Origin: Flavobacterium sp. CECT 9288
GTDB lineage: Bacteria; Bacteroidota; Bacteroidia; Flavobacteriales; Flavobacteriaceae
Assembly: GCF_918731615.1 (NCBI RefSeq)
Contig: NZ_OU957226.1
Span: 3,225,501-3,289,500 of the forward strand
Length of the DNA: 64,000 bases
Reading direction: 5' to 3'
This document shows positions 7,453 through 16,100 of the stretch, in pieces (within the stretch, counting starts at the first letter, position 1; each line of letters opens with the position of its first letter). The position numbers and the translations under genes are program-made. The notes under the pieces are model-generated. The model was not told the origin of the DNA. It saw only the letters and a list, made by a program, of their open reading frames with translations, and ran no database searches.

Positions 7453-10400
7453 CTAGTTAAACGTGTAACGAACACCAGTTTGCATTTGCCATCTTGATGA
7501 GTTTAAACCAACGTCATCAACTTGGTTAATTAAATTACCTGTAGCAGGATTATAGTTAAATGTTGGTGTATTTACATTTGCACCTGTTCCAAATCCAACT
7601 TGAGTTAACAATTGAACCTGATCATTTGCTGCAAAGTATCTTTTACCCCAATTTTTATTCAATAAATTCGTAAAGTTAAAAATATCAGCTGTTAATTCTA
7701 TCGTATGTTTCTTTTTACCTACATTAAATGTAAACTCTTGTGCAAACTTGAAATCAACTACATGACTCGTTTTTAGACGATCTCCATTACGCTCTGCGTA
7801 TTGACCTTTTCTCTCACGTAAATATTCATTTCCTTCAATAAAAGCACTTAAAGCTTCCCACTGTTGCTGCGGCGTTAAAGGGTTTGCAGTTGTGCTAACT
7901 AAAACAATATCAGATTGCTTTGCAGGTATGTAAATTAATGCAGAGTTAGAAAAAGTATCTTGCAATAAACGACCATTGTCAAAATACACATAACTAATAG
8001 GAGTTCCTTGTGCACCTTCATAGAAGAAACTAAGTCTTGTTTTTGTAAACTTATTCCATTTTAAGGTAGCACTACCATTAGATACAATTCTTCTTCCTGG
8101 ATCAAAATCAGATCTTGACAATGTCAATGAGTTTGCACCATTTACTGTTTCAGTATTATTCCACTGAGAACTATTTTGAGATGATGTAGCATCCATTATA
8201 ACAGTAGATTTTCCGTAAGAATATGTACCTGAGATATTACCATCAATAAAATCAGATTTGAAATTTTTTGCTAAAGTAAAAGACATGTTATATGCTTTAC
8301 CTTCACTTGTATTAGATCCTAAATAAATACCTAAATAAGAATTATCAACTCTATTCAAACTTCCATTATAACGAGGTCTTTGGTCAACTCCTGTTAAATT
8401 ACTAGACGCAGCTCTAATATTTAAGTTTTCGTAGGTAACAGCACTGATGTTATCATTATATGTAATTTCAGATGTAACAACAAAACCTAAAGGTAATTTT
8501 TGATCTACAGCAAAACTTGCTTTGAATACTTGCGGTAATTTAAAATCTTTAGCAAATAAATCTACGTTACCACCTCTACCTCCTGTACCAGGTCTTGGGT
8601 TAGACGTAGGAGTACCAGCAATTTGAGCAGCTACTGTAGGGTTAGGATTAAATACCGGTGCAGGTCTTGGTTGCGTTTGCGTGTTTTCAATAGATATAGC
8701 ACCTTGAGTAACACCATTATTATTGTAAGTTCCACCTGGCCAAACTAGAGGTAATCTTGAAGTAAAGATACCTGCACCACCACGAATTTGAGTAGATTTT
8801 TTACCATTTAAATCATAGTTAAAACCAAGACGTGGAGCAATATGAGCTGTTGTATTGATACGCTCACCTACAACTGCACCTTGTAAATTTTTACCAGCTG
8901 CTTGCAATAACGGTATTGTTCTATTATTAAAGTCAGCATTACCTAAACCATCTTCCCAAACTGGGATATCAACTCTTACTCCATAAGATAATTTGAAATT
9001 ATCAGATAATCTCATTTCGTTTTGGGCATAGAAACCGAATTGTTTAGTTCCAAATTCAGCAGCTCCTAAAGATTCGTCACCGTCACCACCAATTAATGAA
9101 TAATTTAATTGAAATCTATTTGGTCTTCTGTCTAATAAAAAATCATCTAAAGTTGAAAATCTGTATGATCCAAAGTTGTTACCAAAAAATACATTCTTTG
9201 ATTGAGAAAACTCATTATGAGTACCTAATGTAATTTTACTGATACCTGTATTAATTTCAAAATTATCTGTAATAGTCAATGTCTTTTGATCTAATAAATT
9301 GGCAGTTGAAAAACCCTCTGCTCCAAAGAAAATATTTCTGTTTGGTCCATCATTAATTTGAACAGATGGAAATGGATTTCCAGCGGCGTCTCTATCGTCA
9401 GCAACGTTAGTATACGCTACTACTAAGTTATTAGAAAACTTGTTTCCAAATCTAGAATTTAATTCAAATGAACTTGAATTAGTAACAGAATTGAACAATT
9501 GACTTCCGTTATCAAAACTTATCGTTGTAGCAGATGAACGATTTGGTGAATACTGATTCGCCTTTACATAACTATGTTTAAATGACAACTTGTGATCATC
9601 ATTGATATTCCAGTCAATCTTTCCAATCAACTTATCACTAACCAAAGTACGAACATTATTATTGAAATTTCCTGGATCATAACCATAAGTAGCTAATTTG
9701 GTTCTTAACTCTCCTAATCTAGCTCCTGACAAACCTGTATAAGTAGACAACTCAAATGGCTGAGGAGTTTCATTGTCTTGTCTTTCATAGTTGATAAAGT
9801 AAAACAATTTATCTTTAATTACTGCACCACCTGCACGAACTCCATAAGTTAAAGCAGAGAAATCACCTAGCTTTTGTCTTCCGCCTGTACCCGCTAATGA
9901 AGGAGGTGTTTTTCCAGAAATGGACTCATCACGGTTAAAGAAATAAGCAGATCCTTCAAAGTTATTTGTTCCAGAACGTGTAATCGCACTAATAGCACCA
10001 CCAGCAAATCCTGATAATTTAACATCATAAGGAGCAACACTCACTTGAAATTGCTCAATAGCATCAACAGAAATTGGACTTACTCCAGTTTGACCACCAT
10101 TAGTACCATTTGCAGCTAAACCAAAAACGTCATTACTAACAGCTCCATCAATATAAATTGCATTGAATCTGTTGTTTTGTCCACCAATAGATAAAACGTC
10201 ATCTCCTCTTAATTGCGCTTGTGGCGTCAACCTAGCAAAGTCAGAAATATTTCTTGACAAAGATGGCAATGCTTTAATCTTATCAGAGTTAATAACCGTT
10301 TGTGCACCTGTTCTTTGAGAATTAAAAGTATTATCTCTTGAAGCTCTTACAATAACTTCTTTTAATTGATTTGACTCTTCAGCTAAATTAATTTTAAAAG

Positions 10401-10716
10401 TTTTGTTTTCTCCTAACTGCAAGTAAACATCACTGTCTTCAAAGTTAGCGAAACCTACAAATGAAATTGTAATTTTGTACGGACCACCAACTCTCATGTT
10501 TGAGATTCTAAAATTACCCGTGTAATCTGTAGATGCTGAATAGCGAGTACCAGATGGTGTATGTACCGCAAGAATTGAAGCTCCCGGTAGGGTTAACTTA
10601 TCCTTATCATATACACTACCACTAATAGAAGAATTAGTGTTACCTTGTGCATAACTGTTTGCTGCTGTAAACAACAAAACGGATAACACAAAAAACGCTT
10701 TTAATAATTTTTTCAT
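7453..10716 (-). CDS. TonB-dependent receptor, Oar-like, with carboxypeptidase-regulatory N-domain
   Basis: A 1087-residue outer-membrane transporter. A signal peptide (MKKLLKAFF...NSYAQ, about 22 residues) is followed by a carboxypeptidase-D regulatory-like beta-sandwich (about 28-105: SISGSVYDKDKLTLPGASI...), a plug domain (QTVINSDKIKALPSLSRNISDFARLTPQ...GGQNNRFNAIYIDGA) and a long beta-barrel ending in an aromatic-rich strand (GVRYTFN). This architecture is that of Oar-like TonB receptors. No SusD-type partner lies nearby, so the substrate cannot be inferred. The start at 10716 was chosen because an upstream in-frame ATG would add 39 hydrophobic residues transcribed from promoter DNA. Confidence 0.9.
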   Translation of the reverse strand: MKKLLKAFFVLSVLLFTAANSYAQGNTNSSISGSVYDKDKLTLPGASILAVHTPSGTRYSASTDYTGNFRISNMRVGGPYKITISFVGFANFEDSDVYLQLGENKTFKINLAEESNQLKEVIVRASRDNTFNSQRTGAQTVINSDKIKALPSLSRNISDFARLTPQAQLRGDDVLSIGGQNNRFNAIYIDGAVSNDVFGLAANGTNGGQTGVSPISVDAIEQFQVSVAPYDVKLSGFAGGAISAITRSGTNNFEGSAYFFNRDESISGKTPPSLAGTGGRQKLGDFSALTYGVRAGGAVIKDKLFYFINYERQDNETPQPFELSTYTGLSGARLGELRTKLATYGYDPGNFNNNVRTLVSDKLIGKIDWNINDDHKLSFKHSYVKANQYSPNRSSATTISFDNGSQLFNSVTNSSSFELNSRFGNKFSNNLVVAYTNVADDRDAAGNPFPSVQINDGPNRNIFFGAEGFSTANLLDQKTLTITDNFEINTGISKITLGTHNEFSQSKNVFFGNNFGSYRFSTLDDFLLDRRPNRFQLNYSLIGGDGDESLGAAEFGTKQFGFYAQNEMRLSDNFKLSYGVRVDIPVWEDGLGNADFNNRTIPLLQAAGKNLQGAVVGERINTTAHIAPRLGFNYDLNGKKSTQIRGGAGIFTSRLPLVWPGGTYNNNGVTQGAISIENTQTQPRPAPVFNPNPTVAAQIAGTPTSNPRPGTGGRGGNVDLFAKDFKLPQVFKASFAVDQKLPLGFVVTSEITYNDNISAVTYENLNIRAASSNLTGVDQRPRYNGSLNRVDNSYLGIYLGSNTSEGKAYNMSFTLAKNFKSDFIDGNISGTYSYGKSTVIMDATSSQNSSQWNNTETVNGANSLTLSRSDFDPGRRIVSNGSATLKWNKFTKTRLSFFYEGAQGTPISYVYFDNGRLLQDTFSNSALIYIPAKQSDIVLVSTTANPLTPQQQWEALSAFIEGNEYLRERKGQYAERNGDRLKTSHVVDFKFAQEFTFNVGKKKHTIELTADIFNFTNLLNKNWGKRYFAANDQVQLLTQVGFGTGANVNTPTFNYNPATGNLINQVDDVGLNSSRWQMQTGVRYTFN

Positions 10717-10751
10717 ATTGATTAGTTTATTAATATTTGGCAAAATTATAA

Positions 10752-10778
10752 CAAATTTAGTTAAGTAAGTTAACACAA
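10752..10778 (-). promoter_or_regulatory. Promoter of the TonB-dependent receptor
   Basis: On the minus strand TTG (10776-10778), 16 bases, then TAAATTTG (10752-10759) fits the Flavobacterium promoter pattern. A second TAnnTTTG (TAATTTTG, 10741-10748) lies closer to the ATG. Confidence 0.5.
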
Positions 10779-10958
10779 TGTTAAGAATCCTTACTTGCCA
10801 AAATAAGAAATTAATAAAAATCAACAAATTCAATAAAAAAAGGATAAATTACAAATTAAACCGAACAATTATGCTAAATTTATAATTATTCATCAAAAAA
10901 AACCATCTTTTAGAAATAGAAATATTTACACACATTCTTTTAATTTTTTTTAAAATAA

Positions 10959-11028
10959 AAAAAACGTTAAAACTTACTATTCAACGCATTAGAAATACGA
11001 TTGATATAGATAAGATTTAACGTTTTTT
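10959..11028 (-). terminator. Long inverted repeat, probable pgi terminator
   Basis: An 18-bp inverted repeat with one mismatch (10959-10976 with 11011-11028) separated by 34 bases, ending in a T-run on the minus strand, 34 bases after the pgi stop codon. The loop is unusually long for an intrinsic terminator. Confidence 0.6.
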
Positions 11029-11061
11029 GAAAATTATTAATTTCGCTAAAGGTTAGTTAGA

Positions 11062-12705
11062 TTATTTACTTTTTAAAAAATGATTCAATAAAAAAGCGGT
11101 AGAACTATCGTGACTCTGAATCTCTTTTGTGGTAATCTCCGCTAAAATAGAATTTGCCAATTGCTTACCGAGTTCAACACCCCATTGATCAAAACTAAAT
11201 ATGTTCCAAACAACACCTTGAACAAAAATCTTGTGTTCATATAAAGCTATCAATGAACCCAAAGTATGCGGAGTTAATTTTTGAATCAAAATTGTATTTG
11301 TAGGTTTGTTACCTGAGAAAATTTTATAAGGCAATAGAAATGCTGCTTTCTCAGCTGGTATTCCTTGAAAATCAAATTCTTTTTGAACTTGTGTTGCTGA
11401 TTTACCATGCATCAGCGCTTCTGTCTGTGCAAAGAAATTGGACATTAACTTATCATGATGATTGGCATCTCCATATAAAGGAGTAACAAATCCTATGAAA
11501 TCAGCTGGAATTAATTTTGTCCCTTGATGTATCAACTGAAAAAAAGCATGTTGCGCATTAGTGCCTGGTTCACCCCAAATAATTGTACCTGTTTGATAAT
11601 TAACCAGCTTTCCATCTCGACCAACACTTTTACCATTACTTTCCATGGTACCCTGCTGCAAGTAAGGTGCAAATTTTTGCAAGTACTGGGTGTAAGGAAT
11701 TAAAGCTTCACTTTCAGCACCAAAGAAATTATTATACCAAACGCTCAACATCGCCAATATAATTGGCATGTTTTTATCAAAATCAGCTGTCTTAAAATGC
11801 TCGTCCATTTCATTAGCGCCTTTCAACAAACTGTTAAAATTATCATACCCTATTGATAAGCTGATAGTAAGACCTACTGCACTCCACAAAGAGAAACGAC
11901 CGCCAACCCAATCCCACATTGGAAAAACGTTATTGGCATCTATACCAAAAGAAGTTACTTTCTCAAGGTTAGTTGAAACTGCAACAAAATGCTTGGCAAC
12001 ATCTTCTTGTTTTGCTAATTTTAGAAACCAATCTTTAATCGTTTCTGAATTCGTTAGAGTTTCCTGCGTGGTAAATGTTTTTGAAACAATCACAAAAAGC
12101 GTTGTCTCAGGATTTAATTTTTTTAGGATCTCTTGAACGTGATCACCATCCACGTTTGAAACAAAATGAACGTTAAGATGGTTTTTATAAAACTGAAGCG
12201 CCTCGACTACCATTGCTGGTCCCAAATCTGATCCTCCTATTCCTATATTTACGATATCTGTAAAAGGTTTTCCTGTAAAACCAGTTCGTATACCAGAAAC
12301 AACTTCGTTTGTAAATCCTTTTATTTTATTTTTTACCTCATATACTTCAGGCATTACATTTACACCATCTACATTGACCACTGCAGATTCAACAGCACGT
12401 AAAGCAGTATGAAGCACGGCTCTACTCTCGGTTTTATTAATCAGTGTACCACCAAAATAATCAGCAATAGCAGCTTTAAGTCCAACTTCATTTGCTAATT
12501 CAACTAACAACCGAACTGTTTCCTCATCAATAATATTTTTTGAGTAATCTATTAAAAAATCATTCCATTGAATGTTAAGTTTTGTAGTTCTTGTTGGATC
12601 TGACTCGAAAAAATCTTGAATTGTTGCCTTTTGCATAGTTTGAAAGTGCAATTCCAGTTTTTTCCAAGAATTAGAATTTGTTGGATTAATTGTATCTAAA
12701 GCCAT
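11062..12705 (-). CDS. pgi: Glucose-6-phosphate isomerase
   Basis: Interconverts glucose-6-phosphate and fructose-6-phosphate in the cytoplasm. At 547 residues it has full family length. Signature regions are visible: [26 protein letters not shown] (phosphate-binding), [16 protein letters not shown] (family signature 1), [20 protein letters not shown] with the catalytic Glu and His, and the late catalytic Lys region [14 protein letters not shown]. Single-gene unit on the minus strand, upstream of the receptor gene and separated from it by a hairpin. Confidence 0.97.
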   Translation of the reverse strand: MALDTINPTNSNSWKKLELHFQTMQKATIQDFFESDPTRTTKLNIQWNDFLIDYSKNIIDEETVRLLVELANEVGLKAAIADYFGGTLINKTESRAVLHTALRAVESAVVNVDGVNVMPEVYEVKNKIKGFTNEVVSGIRTGFTGKPFTDIVNIGIGGSDLGPAMVVEALQFYKNHLNVHFVSNVDGDHVQEILKKLNPETTLFVIVSKTFTTQETLTNSETIKDWFLKLAKQEDVAKHFVAVSTNLEKVTSFGIDANNVFPMWDWVGGRFSLWSAVGLTISLSIGYDNFNSLLKGANEMDEHFKTADFDKNMPIILAMLSVWYNNFFGAESEALIPYTQYLQKFAPYLQQGTMESNGKSVGRDGKLVNYQTGTIIWGEPGTNAQHAFFQLIHQGTKLIPADFIGFVTPLYGDANHHDKLMSNFFAQTEALMHGKSATQVQKEFDFQGIPAEKAAFLLPYKIFSGNKPTNTILIQKLTPHTLGSLIALYEHKIFVQGVVWNIFSFDQWGVELGKQLANSILAEITTKEIQSHDSSTAFLLNHFLKSK

Positions 12706-12863
12706 TTAAAATGTATTTTTTTAGTTGTAATGTAATTTGGGTAAAAATACTCAAATTAGTTTAATGATTAAAAACCCGATTGTTTCACAAATAGAAGTGT
12801 AAAGTATTTTCATTTTTAAAAGCAGATACTCTCTATCTACTATTAAAATAAAGTACTGTTTGC

Positions 12864-14084
12864 TTATAAATTTGCAATACTATCCAGTTCTTGTTTCAAA
12901 GGAGTTATTTGTTGTAAGAACCTATTTTTATTTGCACCAGTCATGGGCTCGCCAGTTGGCAATTTAAGTCTTAAAGCATCCACTTGAACACCATTTTTCC
13001 AAAAACGATAACATACGTGAGGACCAGTTGCAAGACCAGTGCTACCAACTAAGCCAATAACTTGTCCTTGAGTAACTCTTTGTCCGCGTCTCACAAGAAT
13101 TTTAGACATATGTAAGTACTGAGTAGAAAACGTTCCATTGTGTTTGACTTTTACAAAGTTTCCGTTTCCAGCAGAATAACCACTTTGCTCAACCACTCCT
13201 CCTGCTGTAGTTGTAATAGGTGTTCCCCTTGGCGCAGCATAGTCCGTACCTTTATGTGCTTTCCAGCGATGCTGAACGGGATGAAATCTACTCGATGAAA
13301 AACGAGAAGATATTCTACTAAACTTTATTGGAGATTTGAGAAAGAAATTTTTTAATGTCTTACCCTGTTCGTCATAATAATCTACTTTACCTGATTCTGG
13401 ATTTTGTGCAAAAGGAAATGCATAAATAAACTTTCCTTTGTATTCAAAAAAAGAAGCCTCAAGTTCCTCCACTCCATCATAAACAGAATCATTGATATAC
13501 CTTTCCGTAAATGTTAATGCAAAACGATCCCCTTTTTTCAATTTCATAAAATCTATAGAGTACGCATAAATCTTAGTGATTTTACTAGCCAAAGCACCTT
13601 CTATTTTAGCATTCCCTAACGTTTCTGATAAAGATTCTTTCAAGACGCCACCTATTGTTCGTCTTTTAATAGTTATAGGTTTTACTTTTTTATACACCGC
13701 AATTGCAGTATCTCTAAAATCTACAACATAATAACTCAAATTATCAGGTTGATAAATAAAAACCTGAAGATCATTAGTTTTATTTTTAGATCTAAGAATG
13801 GTATAAGGCTTGTTTAGCCGAATTGTTTTGACATTAAAACTATCTTTAACTTTTGCTATAATATCATAAACTTGTCGATTACCAATATTTTGACTCTCCA
13901 GCAGCGTGCCAAAGGTATCGCCATTACCTATGGTATCTTGTACCACATTAAAATCAGCATAAACAAAACCAAACTCACTTTTTTTAGGTTTGACTTTATC
14001 CTTAGCGCTATCAACTTTAAGTTCCTCTTGTTTGCATGACACTATTAATATTAGTACAGCAATTATTGTGAATATTTTTTTCAA
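12864..14084 (-). CDS. M23 (LytM-type) peptidase lipoprotein with HxC zinc motif
   Basis: A 406-residue envelope protein. The N-terminus MKKIFTIIAVLILIVSC is a lipoprotein signal with lipid-attachment Cys17. A mixed N-terminal domain (about 35-255) precedes an M23 metallopeptidase domain (about 262-375). Zinc and catalytic positions are His277 and Asp281 (HKGTD), His325 (YLHMS) and His356-Val-Cys358 (GPHVCYRF). In classical LytM the last motif is HxH, so a zinc ligand is replaced by Cys. From memory this 'GPHVC' form recurs in Bacteroidetes, so it is probably functional. Expected to cut peptidoglycan cross-links. Last gene of the DUF3108/TDO/M23 operon, 20 bases after TDO. Confidence 0.85.
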   Translation of the reverse strand: MKKIFTIIAVLILIVSCKQEELKVDSAKDKVKPKKSEFGFVYADFNVVQDTIGNGDTFGTLLESQNIGNRQVYDIIAKVKDSFNVKTIRLNKPYTILRSKNKTNDLQVFIYQPDNLSYYVVDFRDTAIAVYKKVKPITIKRRTIGGVLKESLSETLGNAKIEGALASKITKIYAYSIDFMKLKKGDRFALTFTERYINDSVYDGVEELEASFFEYKGKFIYAFPFAQNPESGKVDYYDEQGKTLKNFFLKSPIKFSRISSRFSSSRFHPVQHRWKAHKGTDYAAPRGTPITTTAGGVVEQSGYSAGNGNFVKVKHNGTFSTQYLHMSKILVRRGQRVTQGQVIGLVGSTGLATGPHVCYRFWKNGVQVDALRLKLPTGEPMTGANKNRFLQQITPLKQELDSIANL

Positions 14085-14104
14085 ATTATGTGTTTACGTT
14101 CAAC

Positions 14105-15040
14105 TTACACCTCAACTCCCCAGTTCTCTAATTCTTGACTGCTCCATAATTCTGGGAAAAAAATTCTCTTTTGGTATTTAGGATGCATGTATTTCTTCCA
14201 GTCGCTTCCGCCAGTTGCTTCACCATCTCCTTGACCACTTTGATCAATATATTTCTTAGCCGTGTTTAAATGCTGCATCACCCAGGTTATATTAACCGTA
14301 TAATCATAGTGTCTCATAGCTTTGATCAACTCTGGATTTTGCTGATCTAACTCTGGCAACTGTTTGAATTTTTGCCAAATATTAATCGTATTGTATTCCT
14401 CCATGTAGGCCAGAAATTCTTTCTTGTATTTCTTTTCGAATTCATCTAGCAAATAGGTTTTTTTGCCCGTGTAATAATCCTTGCCTGCTGCTTGCCAATA
14501 CAAATGTTCTAGTGCATGCTCATAAGGCGTATCTCTATCTATTGATCCTCTAAATCTATTGTCAATAAGGTTAATTAAATCAGTAGATGAAAACTCAATT
14601 AATCTATATTGCGCACTTTGAAAACCACTGGCAGGAGTTAATGTATTTCTAAATTTCATGTATTGATCCACCTCCATACCGTCACCCATAATGCTAAAAG
14701 AAGTTGTAAGCATGTCAAAATACCTGCTAATTCTCATGACTCTTTCAGTAAAAAATTCAGCCTCAATTGCCGGGTGATATGCAATTTGCTTGATTTCCCA
14801 AAGAATCATTTTAAAGATTAATTCATTGACTTGGTGGTACATGATAAATACCATTTCATCAGGAAGGGTGGTGCGCTGTGTTTGCAGGCCCAGCAAAGCA
14901 TCTGTTTGAATATAATCCCAATAGGTTATAGGTTTAGACCAAAGCAAACCTTCAAGTTGGGTTTCTACTTTTTGATTAATAGCCTGATATTTTTGCTCAA
15001 TTTCTTTTAAAATAGTTTCAGAAACCTCTGTATTACTCAT
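14105..15040 (-). CDS. kynA: Tryptophan 2,3-dioxygenase
   Basis: Haem enzyme that opens the indole ring of L-tryptophan to N-formylkynurenine, the first step of the kynurenine pathway. The 311-residue protein shows WDYIQTDALLGLQ, the active-site stretch FIMYHQVNELIFKMILWEI, MKFRNTLTPASGFQSAQYRLIE, and the proximal-haem His region WVMQHLNTAKKYI followed by ATGGS, all typical. Its ATG overlaps the stop codon of the upstream DUF3108 gene by one base (TAATG), which indicates translational coupling. No other kynurenine-pathway gene lies in the window, but tyrosine catabolic genes lie immediately upstream. Confidence 0.94.
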   Translation of the reverse strand: MSNTEVSETILKEIEQKYQAINQKVETQLEGLLWSKPITYWDYIQTDALLGLQTQRTTLPDEMVFIMYHQVNELIFKMILWEIKQIAYHPAIEAEFFTERVMRISRYFDMLTTSFSIMGDGMEVDQYMKFRNTLTPASGFQSAQYRLIEFSSTDLINLIDNRFRGSIDRDTPYEHALEHLYWQAAGKDYYTGKKTYLLDEFEKKYKKEFLAYMEEYNTINIWQKFKQLPELDQQNPELIKAMRHYDYTVNITWVMQHLNTAKKYIDQSGQGDGEATGGSDWKKYMHPKYQKRIFFPELWSSQELENWGVEV

Positions 15041-15810
15041 TATTTTTTTAATTTAAATGGGCTTTTTAACCCTTTATAAGCATCTAGATCTGCTTTTATA
15101 GATCCTACAGCTAAACTAGCTTTTATGCGTAATGGCACTTTATTGTTGTCGTCTGATATCCAGACCGTAACACTTTCTTGCTCCTTAAACACACGTCCTG
15201 ATTGTACTAATGGACGAAATATCATAGTGGAAACAACGCCAAATTTAGTGGATATATTTTCACGACCTATAAATTTAAGCTTGAATTTTGTGGTTTCATC
15301 ATCAAAAAACATGTCTACAGCTATAGATTCACCAACATTTAACTTATCAATATTAGGATGATTCCTAAGGTAGTAAAATGTTGATAATATATCCTGAGTA
15401 TTTTTCGGAATGTAAAGTGCCTTTTCTGTTTTATGTTTGTAATCTTTTACAACTACTTTATTTGAGGATTGATTGAAAAAACCTTCTTGATTTTTTGTGT
15501 ATCCTCCTTCGTCAATTTTTCTCACAAACTGATAGGGATTTCTTGTTTCTTTATCAATATAGCTTTCGTATAAATCATCTACTTTAAAGAAAAATCGTGA
15601 CATACCTGTAGTGTAGCCTTTCCCAACAATATGAAACGTTTTTTTATTGTTTAGATTAGCATCTTTTACTTCAAGAGTAGCATAACCCGCATTAACAATG
15701 CCGTAGTGAATTCTGAATTTAAAAAACTCTCCTACTGCGTAGGCATCCTCTTGGGGTGAGGAAAAACCAAAGGTGATACCAATGATACAGAGTACAAGTA
15801 ATTTTTTCAT
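15040..15810 (-). CDS. DUF3108 periplasmic protein
   Basis: A 256-residue protein with an N-terminal signal peptide (MKKLLVLCIIGITFGFS). The beta-rich body matches the DUF3108 pattern: FFKFRIHYGIVNAGYATLEV, the middle QDILSTFYYLRNH, and VTVWISDDNNKVPLRIKASLAVGSIKADL near the end. The function of the family is unknown; it is thought to be periplasmic. It is the first gene of a three-gene leftward operon with tryptophan dioxygenase and an M23 peptidase. A TAnnTTTG element (15853-15860) lies about 43 bases upstream of its ATG. Confidence 0.85.
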   Translation of the reverse strand: MKKLLVLCIIGITFGFSSPQEDAYAVGEFFKFRIHYGIVNAGYATLEVKDANLNNKKTFHIVGKGYTTGMSRFFFKVDDLYESYIDKETRNPYQFVRKIDEGGYTKNQEGFFNQSSNKVVVKDYKHKTEKALYIPKNTQDILSTFYYLRNHPNIDKLNVGESIAVDMFFDDETTKFKLKFIGRENISTKFGVVSTMIFRPLVQSGRVFKEQESVTVWISDDNNKVPLRIKASLAVGSIKADLDAYKGLKSPFKLKK

Positions 15811-15852
15811 TTCTTAGTTTATAAATTTATACCTGTATTACAATTTTTATTC

Positions 15853-15860
15853 CAAATATA
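15853..15860 (-). promoter_or_regulatory. -7 element of the DUF3108/TDO/M23 operon
   Basis: TATATTTG on the minus strand, immediately beyond the terminator hairpin at 15870-15900, so it begins a new transcription unit. No good -33 TTG is visible because the upstream bases belong to the terminator. Confidence 0.45.
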
Positions 15861-15867
15861 TTAAAAC

Positions 15868-15978
15868 AAAAAAACTCAGTCAAATAATGACTGAGTTTTT
15901 ATGCTATTAACTAACCAAAAAACTATAAACTATGAAATTTATATGAAATCAGGAAGGAAACCACCCCTTCCCTTTTTG
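15868..15978 (-). ncRNA. Candidate small RNA (~110 nt) with own promoter and terminator
   Basis: The 290-base gap between hpd and the DUF3108 gene holds, on the minus strand, a full promoter (TTG, 23 bases, TACCTTTG at 15985-15992), a first hairpin (GGAAGG ... CCTTCC near 15952-15975), an A+T-rich linker and a strong intrinsic terminator. No ORF fits between the promoter and the terminator. The start-site context TTTGCACTCGC looks like that of highly expressed stable-RNA promoters in this group. Alternatively it is just hpd 3' UTR plus a fortuitous promoter. RNA family not recognised. Confidence 0.42.
15870..15900 (-). terminator. Intrinsic terminator (hpd and candidate small RNA)
   Basis: A perfect 13-bp stem (15870-15882 with 15888-15900, 5-base loop) with a T-run on the minus strand. 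It lies about 200 bases past the hpd stop, at the end of the candidate small RNA. Confidence 0.85.
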
Positions 15979-15984
15979 CGAGTG

Positions 15985-16018
15985 CAAAGGTAGCTAACAA
16001 ATCCAGTTATATTTACAA
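15985..16018 (-). promoter_or_regulatory. Promoter inside the hpd-DUF3108 gap
   Basis: On the minus strand TTG (16016-16018), 23 bases, TACCTTTG (15985-15992), followed by GCACTCGC. This is an exact fit to the TTG-N17-23-TAnnTTTG pattern and drives leftward toward the hairpin at 15870-15900. Confidence 0.55.
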
Positions 16019-16100
16019 AAAATAAAGTTTAACACAACATTTAATAAAAAATAGGTCGTTGAATGGTTATTTTTTCACAATATGTAAAAATAATTAACTT

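Larger units (their letters stand above)
10717..11061. other. Intergenic spacer between receptor gene and pgi
   Basis: 345 bases of very A+T-rich DNA with no credible gene. The left part holds the receptor promoter; the right part holds a long inverted repeat that probably ends pgi transcription. Nothing else is recognisable. Confidence 0.7.

Noticed and set aside
7453..10716. SusC/SusD polysaccharide utilisation locus
   Set aside because: The receptor is Oar-like and no SusD-type lipoprotein or glycoside hydrolase gene is nearby.
11768..12136. Reading frames opposite to large genes (for example within pgi, ileS, batD)
   Set aside because: They lie fully inside well-identified genes on the other strand, have low-complexity or atypical translations and no promoter, so they are shadow frames.
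15900..15990. Signal recognition particle RNA on the plus strand
   Set aside because: GGAAGGAAACCACC recalls the GGAAGGAAGCAGCC loop of SRP RNA, but the GCAG motif and flanking helix are missing, and the promoter and terminator point to the minus strand.
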